A stretch of 64,000 bases of DNA from Comamonas testosteroni (GTDB taxonomy: Bacteria; Pseudomonadota; Gammaproteobacteria; Burkholderiales; Burkholderiaceae_C): assembly GCF_003569915.1 (NCBI RefSeq), contig NZ_KZ984443.1, positions 68,821-132,820 of the forward strand, given 5' to 3'. Position 1 is the stretch's first letter. Each line of letters begins with the position of its first letter. A program made the translations under genes and the position numbers. This document shows positions 55,949-63,770 of this stretch, piece by piece. Below the pieces are notes generated by a model that was not told the DNA's origin, searched no databases, and worked only from the letters and a program-made list of their open reading frames with translations.

Positions 55949-56113
55949 ATGTTGTCTTTCAATATGACTTTGGTGCTGCTGGCCATCAGTTGCACGACCT
56001 TGCTGGTGGGCTTTTCCGCACGTGAGCAGCGCTGGGGGCCCTGGGTCATGCTGGTGGCCGTCGTGGCCTTGCTGTCGCTGATGAGCTATTCCATCATCAA
56101 CCTGTTGAGCTAG
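55949..56113 (+). CDS. Small two-helix membrane protein, 54 aa
   Basis: A 54-residue ORF, MLSFNMTLVLLAISCTTLLV in its first 20 residues, then GFSAREQRWGPWV and MLVAVVALLSLMSYSIINLLS. Two hydrophobic helices flank a charged loop SAREQRWGP. The ribosome site AGGAGG sits 8 nt before the ATG. Its last 17 nt overlap the end of the convergent EamA gene. No family was recognised. It lies between cysK (divergent) and eamA. Confidence 0.7.
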   Translation: MLSFNMTLVLLAISCTTLLVGFSAREQRWGPWVMLVAVVALLSLMSYSIINLLS

Positions 56114-57008
56114 AAAGCACGGCGCGGGAGGGCTTGCGCAAGGGCTGCTTCCACAGTTCGGCCAGCAGCAGACCGGCAATCGTCATGATGCCGCCCACGG
56201 CGTGATAGAGCGCCAGCGGCTCCTTCAGGGAGAAAAATGCCACGATGGCGGTAAAGACGGGAATCAGATTGAAGAACATGCTGGAGCGGCTGGGCCCCAG
56301 CACCTGAATTGCCTTCATCCACAAGAGCGGTGCGGCGATCGAAGCCATGATGCCCGCATAGGCCACCAGCCCCAGGTTGCTGGCGTTCAGCCCCGTCTTG
56401 GGCGAGAACAGATACAGCGGAAGCTGCAGCACCACGGCCACCAGAATTTGCAGATACAGCAGCTGCACAGTCTTGAGCATGGGCATGGGCCAGCGCTTGA
56501 GCAGGATGTTGTAGATGGCATAGGCCAGCATGGCGATCAGCATCATCACATCACCCAGATTCAGGCCTTCGGCAGCCAGTCTGGACAAATGGCCTGAAGA
56601 CACGACCAGCGCCACGCCCGCAATGGCCAGCAAAGACCCCCAGACGCCGCCATGTGTCAGCGGTTGCCCCAGCAGAAAAACGGCCAGAGCCAGCACCATC
56701 ATCGGTGTGAGCGAGCCGATGATGCCCATGTGCGTGGCCGTCGTGTAGTGCGCCGCGTAATAGGCCAGGCTTTGGTAGACCACCATGCCCAGCACGCCAA
56801 GCACGGTGATGCGGCCCATCAGCGGCCTGATGCTGTCACGCTGGCGCCAGATGCTGGGCAGCACAAACGGTGTGAACAGTGCAGCCGCCACCACCCAGCG
56901 GAAAAAGCCAATCTCCGCAGCGCTGATGCTGCCCGCCGCCATTTTGCTGACCACGGTATTGACCGACCAGATCAGCACCGCGCCCAGTGGCAATAAATAT
57001 GCCCCCAT
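56097..57008 (-). CDS. EamA/DMT-family transporter
   Basis: A 303-residue membrane protein with ten predicted helices in two EamA repeats, starting LLPLGAVLIWSVNTVVSKMAAG, quoted in part: VLIWSVNTVVSKMAAG, and with a second WSVN-like segment. Members export metabolites such as amino acids. It is divergent from the AraC regulator (94 nt apart), which may control it. Substrate unknown. Confidence 0.88.
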   Translation of the reverse strand: MGAYLLPLGAVLIWSVNTVVSKMAAGSISAAEIGFFRWVVAAALFTPFVLPSIWRQRDSIRPLMGRITVLGVLGMVVYQSLAYYAAHYTTATHMGIIGSLTPMMVLALAVFLLGQPLTHGGVWGSLLAIAGVALVVSSGHLSRLAAEGLNLGDVMMLIAMLAYAIYNILLKRWPMPMLKTVQLLYLQILVAVVLQLPLYLFSPKTGLNASNLGLVAYAGIMASIAAPLLWMKAIQVLGPSRSSMFFNLIPVFTAIVAFFSLKEPLALYHAVGGIMTIAGLLLAELWKQPLRKPSRAVLSSSTG

Positions 57009-57102
57009 GATGAAACTCCTTGTTGGGATTTATCATGCGCTTGACGCATTTGAAGTGCATTGCTGATTTCAGACATTTCATAGCGCAAGCCGGACGAACC
57101 TC

Positions 57103-57918
57103 ATGCCAGCCAGCAAACCATCCGCCCCACGCCTGCCTCTGGCGATCCTGAACACCGATCGGGTTCAGGGCAGCTATTACTTTCGCTATGACGAGCTCGG
57201 TGCTCACAGCGAGGCTCCGCCGCATTCCCATGGCTGGGGGCATCTGAACTATGCCTCTCACGGCAGCTTGAGCATGGACGTGGTGCCCACGGGCCGCATC
57301 CTCTGCCCGCCGCAGCACGGGGTGTGGATTCCCCCCGGCGTGGTGCACAGCTGCTATCTGCAGCATGCGGTGCAATACCGTTCCATCTATCTGGCGCCGG
57401 ACCTGTGCCGCCAGTTGCCTGCCGTGGCCGGTTGCATGCTGCTGGGCCCCATCGTCAAGGCCATATTGCTGGACTTTGGCGCGCGCGGCGTGCAGGTGCC
57501 GGTGACGGCGCAGGACCTGCGGCTGGCCCAGGTGGTGCATGACCAGCTTTGCGCCACGCCGCTTGAGCTGAGCTTTTTGCCCGTGGCCACCCACCCTGCG
57601 CTGCAGCAGGTGCTGGCGGCCATGCAGCAGCAGCCTGACGACCACCGCAGCCTGGCCGAGTGGGCGGCCACCGTGCATATGACCGAGCGCACACTGGCGC
57701 GCCACTGTCAGGCCGAGCTGGGCATGAGCTTGGGCGAGTGGCGCCAGCGCATGCGCTACCTGCGCGCCATTGATGCGCTGGAGGCGGGGCACACCGTGCA
57801 GCGCATTGCTTACGACCTGGGTTACAGCACGCCGTCGGCCTTTATTGCCATGTTTCAGCGGGAATCAGGCCTGCCGCCCGAGCAGTTTCGGCGCGAGTTC
57901 TGTGCAAGCTCTTTGTGA
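57103..57918 (+). CDS. AraC-family regulator
   Basis: A 271-residue regulator with an N-terminal cupin-type domain (APPHSHGWGHLNY with metal-like His residues, WIPPGVVHSCYL) and a C-terminal double HTH (SLAEWAATVHMTERTLARHCQAELGMSLGEW, quoted in part: MTERTLARHCQAELGMSL; and VQRIAYDLGYSTPSAFIAMFQRESG). It is divergent from the EamA transporter and probably regulates it. The end of the gene contains the rnpB promoter region. Confidence 0.88.
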   Translation: MPASKPSAPRLPLAILNTDRVQGSYYFRYDELGAHSEAPPHSHGWGHLNYASHGSLSMDVVPTGRILCPPQHGVWIPPGVVHSCYLQHAVQYRSIYLAPDLCRQLPAVAGCMLLGPIVKAILLDFGARGVQVPVTAQDLRLAQVVHDQLCATPLELSFLPVATHPALQQVLAAMQQQPDDHRSLAEWAATVHMTERTLARHCQAELGMSLGEWRQRMRYLRAIDALEAGHTVQRIAYDLGYSTPSAFIAMFQRESGLPPEQFRREFCASSL

Positions 57919-57924
57919 ACGCGG

Positions 57925-57930
57925 GATAAT
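57925..57930 (+). promoter_or_regulatory. -10 element of rnpB
   Basis: GATAAT, 10 nt before the 5' end of the RNA at 57940. A -35 is less clear (perhaps TTCTGT, within the AraC gene). The promoter therefore overlaps the 3' end of the regulator gene. Confidence 0.55.
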
Positions 57931-57939
57931 GCGCGCCGT

Positions 57940-58277
57940 GAAGTGCGCCAGACCGCCGCTGGTACAAGTGCCGAAAGGCCGTACTGGAGGAACGTCCGGA
58001 CTGCACAGGGCGGCGTAGCAGCTAACAGCTGTCCACCGTGAGGTGAGGATCAGAGCAACAGAGACGAGTCTGGCAGGAGTGCCGCAAGGTAAACCGGCTG
58101 GGGTGAAACGGGCAATCTCTACGCGCAGCAATACCAAGTAGGCACACGTTGACGGGGCCCCCGGAGTGTGCGGGTAGGTAGCACCGAGCCATCAGGCGAC
58201 TGATGGCCAAGATTAATGGCGGTCACATGACGGGCAACCGTTGTGCACAGAATCCGGCTTATCGGCGCACTTCACAC
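57940..58277 (+). ncRNA. rnpB: RNase P RNA, catalytic subunit
   Basis: About 338 nt. The ends GAAGTGCGCC (57940) and GGCGCACTTC (58264-58273) pair as helix P1. The universal segment GAGGAACGTCCGGACTGCAC and the 3' segment CAGAATCCGGCTTATCGG, together with AGAGCAACAGAGA, match bacterial class A RNase P RNA; it processes the 5' end of tRNA precursors with the RnpA protein. A perfect 19-bp hairpin follows as terminator. Confidence 0.95.
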
Positions 58278-58287
58278 TAATTTTGAT

Positions 58288-58337
58288 AAAAAAGAGCTTC
58301 TAGTCCTTGATTTATATGGACTAGAAGCTCTTTTTTT
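58288..58337 (+). terminator. rnpB terminator, a perfect 19-bp hairpin built from the AGCT-type repeat
   Basis: AAAAAAGAGCTTCTAGTCC (58288-58306) and GGACTAGAAGCTCTTTTTT (58318-58336) pair perfectly around TTGATTTATAT. Both A and T flanks make it bidirectional, serving the convergent pseudouridine-synthase-like gene too. The AGCT, TAGTCC and GGACTAG blocks are those of the intergenic repeat family. Confidence 0.9.
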
Positions 58338-58354
58338 AATAGCAATTCGCCAGG

Positions 58355-59122
58355 TTAGAAACGTTCCCAGGGCATCAGATAGCGCCACTGCCCCTCGGGC
58401 ACCTTGGACATGGCCACGCGGCCAATGCGCAGGCGGCGCATGCTGGTGACCGTGAGGCCAATGGCGGCGCACATCTTCTCGATCTCTTCGGGGGCAATGC
58501 CCTTGAGCGCAAAGCGCAGATGGTTCTCGTTCTGCCAGCTCACATGGCAGGGCGGCATGCGGCGGTGGCCGTTGCCGCCGGGAATGGGCAGGCCTTCGTA
58601 GAGGATGTCCAGGCCATCTTCCACCATCTTGCCTTCCACGCCGACGATGATTTCCTGCTCCAGCCACATGCCTTCTTCGGCCAGCTTGCGGGCAATGCGC
58701 TTGTCCTGTGTGTAGACGATCAGGCCACTGGCGGGCAGGGGAATGGTGAGAAAGGACTCCAGGTGCTTGAAGTGTTGCTCCAGCACCAGTTGCGGCATCG
58801 GTGTGTCCAGCTGGGCCTTGCTGGCTTCACTCAGCAGCGAATGCGCGCTGCGCGTGCGGCCATAGGCGGGGCCCTGGGTGTAGCCCGCGGGCTTGTTCAT
58901 CAAGATGGTGACGGGCGGAATCGCCTCGGGCTTGGCCCCTTTGCGCAGGGTCACGACCTGCTCGGGGCGTACGCGGGTTTCAGGCACTTGTACGACTTTG
59001 CCATCCACCTGGACATTGCCCGCTTCAATATAAAGCTCGGCCTCGCGGCGTGAGCATTGCTCTTGCATCGCCAGGCGCTTGGCCAGACGAATGCCTTCTT
59101 GTTCGGGCTGTGATTCAGACAT
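58355..59122 (-). CDS. RsuA/RluB-like S4-domain protein without the catalytic Asp
   Basis: A 255-residue protein. An N-terminal S4 RNA-binding domain (about 12-58: RLAKRLAMQEQCSRREAELYI, quoted in part) precedes a pseudouridine-synthase fold with MNKPAGYTQGP (75-85) and GLIVYTQDKRIARKLAEEG. In RsuA/RluB/RluE/RluF the motif is GRLDxxTxGL with catalytic Asp; here residues 125-134 read LTIPLPASGL, with Pro at the Asp position. Otherwise length and order are typical. It may be an inactive RNA-binding homologue, or catalysis may use another residue. It converges on the rnpB terminator. Confidence 0.8.
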   Translation of the reverse strand: MSESQPEQEGIRLAKRLAMQEQCSRREAELYIEAGNVQVDGKVVQVPETRVRPEQVVTLRKGAKPEAIPPVTILMNKPAGYTQGPAYGRTRSAHSLLSEASKAQLDTPMPQLVLEQHFKHLESFLTIPLPASGLIVYTQDKRIARKLAEEGMWLEQEIIVGVEGKMVEDGLDILYEGLPIPGGNGHRRMPPCHVSWQNENHLRFALKGIAPEEIEKMCAAIGLTVTSMRRLRIGRVAMSKVPEGQWRYLMPWERF

Positions 59123-59183
59123 GGCGAGAGCTTAATGCGAGAGCCATGTCCTAGTTGTCCACAGGTCTAGCACCAATAGAGAT

Positions 59184-60866
59184 TCAGCGCCCCAGGCACA
59201 GCTTCTGAATGCGCTCCACATGGGCCAGCAAAGAGCGCTCGGCCACGGGCCACAGGGCTGGCGGGGTATCGGCATAGGCCAGTGCCACCCAATCCTGCAC
59301 ATTGCCATCGGGCTTGGCGCGCATGGCGGCGTGGACCTTGGCCTCGCGCGCCAGGCGGTGGTTCTTGAGCTTGGTGATCTGCTGCGGCGCAAAGCCCAGT
59401 ACATAGCCATGGGCGGGCAGGATGTAGCGAATCTCATGCTCGGCGCACAGCGCGTGCAGCCTGTCGAGGGAGTCGAGGTAGTCCATCATGTTGCCGTCCG
59501 GCGGGCTGATCACAGTGGTGCTGCCGTTCAGGATATGGTCGCCGCTGAACAGCAGCGCATCTTCTTCCAGCAAAAAGCACAGATGGTTGGCCGCATGGCC
59601 GGGCGTGTACAGCGCTTGCAGGGTATGGGTGATTTCGCCTTCTGGCCCAGTGCTGGTGAGCGTGATGCGCTCTCCATCGCGTAGCACCACCTCGGGTTTG
59701 AAACGGCTGTGCGCACGTGCTGTGGAAGCCGATGGCATGCCCATGATGGGCGGTTTGGCATGGCCGGACTGCACCACCATGGCCTGCAGCGGCGCAGCGC
59801 CGGGCGAGTGGTCGGGATGGGAGTGCGTGCAGACGATAAAGCGGATATCGCCGCCAGCCGCATCGTGCAGGCGCTGCAGATGTTCGGGCTCGTCCGGGCC
59901 GGGGTCAATGGCGATGTAGCCGCTGTGCGCATCACCGACGAGATAACTGTTGGTGCCGGGGCCGGTCATCATGCCCGGGTTGGGGGCCGTCAGGCGCATC
60001 AGGTTTTTGCGCAGCGGCACGGCTTTTTCGGATTGCCAGTCCAGATGGTGGCCTGCCTGGCCGTCGGGGTGGACAAATTCCAGCTCGCCAAACGCCATAT
60101 CTGTTTCCATATGCCGCGTGTCTTGGCCCTTCAGATAGCCGGTGCGCGGGCAACTGCGCCACAGGCGCTGCTCGCCCTGCAGCGCATCGATCACGGCCTG
60201 CGCACTGGCATAGCTGGTCATGCGCTGCAGCGTGCGTTCGGTGGGGAAGACGATGAACAGCTTTTTCTCGGCAAAGCGCTGCAGCGCGTCCTGAGGGCTG
60301 ATCCAGGTGGGCTCGAACTGCTCGGTTTCATCGGCCTCGGGTGTCTGGCCTTCGGGCATGCGGGCCACAAAGAACGGCACATTAAAGCGCTTGGGAAGAT
60401 CGCGCGCTGCGGTCCACTGCGCCAGATACCAGAGCTGATCGACGGCCAGCGTCCAGCCACGCTCGCGGCACTGGTCATAGAGCGATGCCTTGCGATCGAG
60501 CTGCTGCACCTGAGCGGGAGTGATGCTCTGACCGTTTTCGTCGTAGGCCAGCAAGATGCCCAGCTCTTCAAAAGTTTCGCGCACGCCGGCCAGCGCTTCG
60601 GTCACGCGCTGGGCGCCGCCGGCATCCAGCATTCCAGGGCGGACTCGGGCCAGAGCATGGTTGGCCTGGTCGGCGTCCTGTGCTTCCAGGCCGCCGCCGG
60701 GAAAGACATAGGCATTGGCAAAATTGCCCTGGTTGGCGCGACGGGTCATCAGGACCTCGTAGCCTTTGCCATCGGCGCAGTCGCGCAGGAGCAAGATGGT
60801 GGATGCGTCGCGTGGGGCTGCGGGTTCGCGTTGCGGGTTCAGAAGCTGGCTGGGACGTGGATTCAT
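59184..60866 (-). CDS. NUDIX hydrolase / metallo-beta-lactamase-fold fusion
   Basis: A 560-residue two-domain protein. The N-terminal part has NUDIX features: ANAYVFPGGGLEAQD (near 55) and VRETFEELGILLAY (near 95), the REx2EELG catalytic helix. The C-terminal part has the MBL metal motif CTHSHPDHSPGAAPL (near 350), LYTPGHAANHLCFLLEEDALLFSGDHIL (quoted in part: YTPGHAANHLC) and LPAHGYVLG. Both active sites appear intact. Similar fusions occur in related bacteria; substrate is unknown, perhaps a nucleotide or CoA derivative. ATG 60866 (MNPRPSQL) is chosen over an ATG three codons upstream. Confidence 0.85.
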   Translation of the reverse strand: MNPRPSQLLNPQREPAAPRDASTILLLRDCADGKGYEVLMTRRANQGNFANAYVFPGGGLEAQDADQANHALARVRPGMLDAGGAQRVTEALAGVRETFEELGILLAYDENGQSITPAQVQQLDRKASLYDQCRERGWTLAVDQLWYLAQWTAARDLPKRFNVPFFVARMPEGQTPEADETEQFEPTWISPQDALQRFAEKKLFIVFPTERTLQRMTSYASAQAVIDALQGEQRLWRSCPRTGYLKGQDTRHMETDMAFGELEFVHPDGQAGHHLDWQSEKAVPLRKNLMRLTAPNPGMMTGPGTNSYLVGDAHSGYIAIDPGPDEPEHLQRLHDAAGGDIRFIVCTHSHPDHSPGAAPLQAMVVQSGHAKPPIMGMPSASTARAHSRFKPEVVLRDGERITLTSTGPEGEITHTLQALYTPGHAANHLCFLLEEDALLFSGDHILNGSTTVISPPDGNMMDYLDSLDRLHALCAEHEIRYILPAHGYVLGFAPQQITKLKNHRLAREAKVHAAMRAKPDGNVQDWVALAYADTPPALWPVAERSLLAHVERIQKLCLGR

Positions 60867-61024
60867 GGAGTGCATTATGCGAACTCGTCGGCTTCAAACG
60901 GTGTCCGCAATGCTTCACAGCCGCTTTGAGAGGGTCAAGACTGGGGAAAGCACTGAGCGCAAACTGCTTTCGCTTGCTTGATTTTGGTTATGAGAAATAA
61001 CAATAATTGAGCAAAGGAATAGTT

Positions 61025-61807
61025 ATGACACATAAAGAAATTTCCGTTGAATTTCGCGGCGAGTCCCAGCAAGTGGCGGTGATCCGGTTGATGCGCGCGG
61101 CCAAGCGCAATGCGCTGTCCGATGGTTTGGTACTGGGCCTGCGCGATGTGTTTCTGAATCTGCCAGCCAGCGTGCGCGCTGCCGTGGTCGATGGTGATGG
61201 CCCGCACTTCTGCGCGGGCCTGGATCTGAGCGAGCTCAGCGAGCGCGATGCCGCGCAGGGTGTGCTGCACTCTCGCATGTGGCATGAGGCGCTGCGCCAG
61301 GTGCAATTTGGCGGCGTGCCCGTGGTGGCCGCCCTGCATGGCGCAGTGGTGGGTGGCGGGCTGGAGCTGGCCAGCGCCTGCCATATCCGGGTGGCCGACA
61401 GCACCACCTTTTATGCGCTGCCCGAAGGCTCGCGCGGCATTTTTGTCGGCGGTGGTGGCTCGGTGCGCATTCCGCGTCTGATCGGCGCTGCGCGCATGGC
61501 CGACATGATGTTCACGGGCCGTGTGTACAAGGCAGAAGAGGGCGAGCGCGTGGGCCTTTCGCAATATCTGGTGCCCGAAGGCGCGGCGCTGGACAAGGCG
61601 GTGGAGTTGGCGCTGCGCATTGCCGAAAACGCCCCCATGACCAACTATGCGCTGATCCATGCGCTGCCACGCATCGCAGAGCAGCCATCCGATCAGGGCC
61701 TGATGACCGAAGCGCTGATGGCGGCAATTGCCCAGAGCGCGCCGGAGGCCAAGTTCCGTCTGCAGGAGTTTCTGCAAGGCCGCGCCGCCAAAGTCAGCAA
61801 AGACTGA
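61025..61807 (+). CDS. Enoyl-CoA hydratase/crotonase in hydroxycinnamate cluster
   Basis: A 260-residue crotonase. FCAGLDLSELSERD and HGAVVGGGLELASACH provide the oxyanion hole and first Glu, and YALPEGSRGIFVGGGGSVRI the second Glu, so both hydratase residues are present. It is 42 nt ahead of feruloyl-CoA synthase. Hydroxycinnamoyl-CoA hydratase-lyase (Ech) has different marker residues, so hydration for a beta-oxidative route is equally or more likely. ATG 61025 has the site AAAGGAATAG upstream. Confidence 0.8.
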   Translation: MTHKEISVEFRGESQQVAVIRLMRAAKRNALSDGLVLGLRDVFLNLPASVRAAVVDGDGPHFCAGLDLSELSERDAAQGVLHSRMWHEALRQVQFGGVPVVAALHGAVVGGGLELASACHIRVADSTTFYALPEGSRGIFVGGGGSVRIPRLIGAARMADMMFTGRVYKAEEGERVGLSQYLVPEGAALDKAVELALRIAENAPMTNYALIHALPRIAEQPSDQGLMTEALMAAIAQSAPEAKFRLQEFLQGRAAKVSKD

Positions 61808-61849
61808 TCGAGCGCGTCCATCATCACAAGGCAGAGGAGACACAGGACC

Positions 61850-63721
61850 ATGCAGGAGACAGAAGAAAGCCGCGCCGTACGCTATCGCGAGCTGGAGTTT
61901 GGCGTGCGCAGTCTGGTGGAGACAGAGCTTGCGGATGGCTCGCTGCGCGTGCAGGCCGAGCAGCCGCTGGCCGACTATGCGCTGCGCATGACGGACAGGC
62001 TGGTGCACTGGGCACAGACCGCTCCCGACCGCACTTTCGTCGCCCAGCGTGAGCGCTTGGCGGACGGCAGCACGGGTGACTGGAAGCGCATCAGTTATGC
62101 GCAGACACTGGCTGCGGCACGCAGCATCGGGCAAGCGCTGGTGCAGCGCAAGCTCTCGGCCGATCGTCCCGTTGTCATCCTCAGCGAGAACGATCTCGAC
62201 CACGTCATGCTGGCCATGGCCTGCCTCTATGTGGGCGTGCCTTACTGCTCGGTATCTGCGCCGTATTCGCTGGTCAGCACCGATTACGCCAAGTTGCGCC
62301 ATGTGGTGAACACGCTCACGCCCGGTCTGATCTTTGCCAACGACGCCGCGCGTTACGACATGGCCGTGCGCGCCGTGGCGCCCGAGGGCTGCGATGTGGT
62401 CTATGCCAAGGGTGCGCAAGGCGCCGTGCCGCACACGCTGCTTGCCGAGTTGCAGGCCACGCAGCCCACGCCCGAGGTCGATGCCGCCATGCAGGCCACA
62501 GGGCCGGACACCATCACCAAGTTTTTGTTTACCTCAGGCTCGACCAAGCTGCCCAAGGCGGTGATCAACACCCATCGCATGTGGTGTGCGAACCAGCAGC
62601 AGATCGCCCAGACCATGCCCGATATGGTCAAAGGCCCGCCCGTGCTGGTGGACTGGTTGCCGTGGAACCACACGTTTGGCGGCAACAAGAACATCGGCCT
62701 GGTGCTCTACCACGGTGGCACTTTCTACATCGACGAAGGCAAGCCCACGGCGGCAGGCATTGGCGAGACGCTGCGCAATCTGCGCGAGATCTCACCCACG
62801 GTGTACTTCAACGTTCCCACGGGTTTTGAATACATTGCCCGCGCGATGGAGGAGGATGCGCAGCTGAGAAAGCGTCTGCTTAGTCGGGTGCGGGTATTTT
62901 TCTATGCTGGCGCTTCGCTCGCGCAGCCGGTCTGGGACAGTCTGCACCGCATGCAGGAGCAGGAATGCGGCGAGCGCATCGTGATGGGCACGGGCCTGGG
63001 CATGACGGAGTCCTCCCCCTCGGCGATGTTCATCAACCGGCCCGATGTGCAGTCCGGCGATCTGGGCGTGCCCGTGCCTGGGCTGGAGCTCAAGCTCGCG
63101 CCTGTCGATGGAAAGCTCGAGGTGCGCTATCGCGGCCCCAACATCACACCCGGCTACTGGCGTGCGCCCGAAGCCACGGCAGAGGCGTTCGATGAGGAAG
63201 GCTTTTTCCGCTCCGGAGACGCCGTGCAGTGGCGCGACCCTGCCGATCACAACCGCGGCCTGCGCTTTGATGGCCGCATTGCCGAAGACTTCAAGCTGGC
63301 GACCGGCACCTTTGTCAACGTGGGGCCGCTGCGCGCCAAGATCATCCATGCGGGCGCTCCGTACATCCAGGACGTGGTGCTGACCGGGCTGGACCGCAAG
63401 GAGGTGGGCGCCATTCTCTTTGGCTCGCCCTTGTGCGCAGCGCTCAGCGGCTTGGGGCCGGATGCGACGCTTGAGCAGATCATGCACAGCGCTCCGGTGC
63501 AGCAACATTTCCAGCAGGTGCTGAACCAGCTGGCGCAGTCTTCCACCGGCAGCGCCACGCGCATCGCACGGGCTGTTGCGTCGACGCGTGCACCGTCGCT
63601 GGATTTGGGAGAGGTGACCGACAAAGGCTCCATCAACCAGCGCGCCGTGCTCACGCACCGGGCCGATGTGGTGAAGGGCCTGCATGAGGACAGCTTGCCC
63701 TTCATTTTGAAGCCAAATTAG
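61850..63721 (+). CDS. fcs: Feruloyl-CoA synthase
   Basis: A 623-residue acyl-CoA synthetase of the ANL superfamily, typical in length for Fcs. The AMP-binding P-loop is FLFTSGSTKLPKAVINTHRM (about 227-246, quoted in full at 20). Further signatures are WLPWNHTFGGNKN, FYAGASLAQPVWD, GLGMTESSP and RSGDAVQW. It activates ferulate, p-coumarate or related acids with ATP and CoA. RBS CAGAGGAGACACAGG precedes ATG 61850. The neighbours, crotonase upstream and SDR downstream, fit hydroxycinnamate degradation. Fcs-like enzymes for other aromatic acids are the alternative. Confidence 0.83.
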   Translation: MQETEESRAVRYRELEFGVRSLVETELADGSLRVQAEQPLADYALRMTDRLVHWAQTAPDRTFVAQRERLADGSTGDWKRISYAQTLAAARSIGQALVQRKLSADRPVVILSENDLDHVMLAMACLYVGVPYCSVSAPYSLVSTDYAKLRHVVNTLTPGLIFANDAARYDMAVRAVAPEGCDVVYAKGAQGAVPHTLLAELQATQPTPEVDAAMQATGPDTITKFLFTSGSTKLPKAVINTHRMWCANQQQIAQTMPDMVKGPPVLVDWLPWNHTFGGNKNIGLVLYHGGTFYIDEGKPTAAGIGETLRNLREISPTVYFNVPTGFEYIARAMEEDAQLRKRLLSRVRVFFYAGASLAQPVWDSLHRMQEQECGERIVMGTGLGMTESSPSAMFINRPDVQSGDLGVPVPGLELKLAPVDGKLEVRYRGPNITPGYWRAPEATAEAFDEEGFFRSGDAVQWRDPADHNRGLRFDGRIAEDFKLATGTFVNVGPLRAKIIHAGAPYIQDVVLTGLDRKEVGAILFGSPLCAALSGLGPDATLEQIMHSAPVQQHFQQVLNQLAQSSTGSATRIARAVASTRAPSLDLGEVTDKGSINQRAVLTHRADVVKGLHEDSLPFILKPN

Positions 63722-63770
63722 CTTCAAGTCCCGAAATATCAAGCACTTAATGCTTCTAAAAGGATAGCAA
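63720..63770. repeat. Weak AGCT-type intergenic repeat
   Basis: GCTTCAAGTCCCGAAATATC and AAGCACTTAATGCTTC then AAAAGGATAGCAA. It is a degenerate, reverse-type relative of the family and holds the ribosome site of the SDR gene. Confidence 0.35.
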
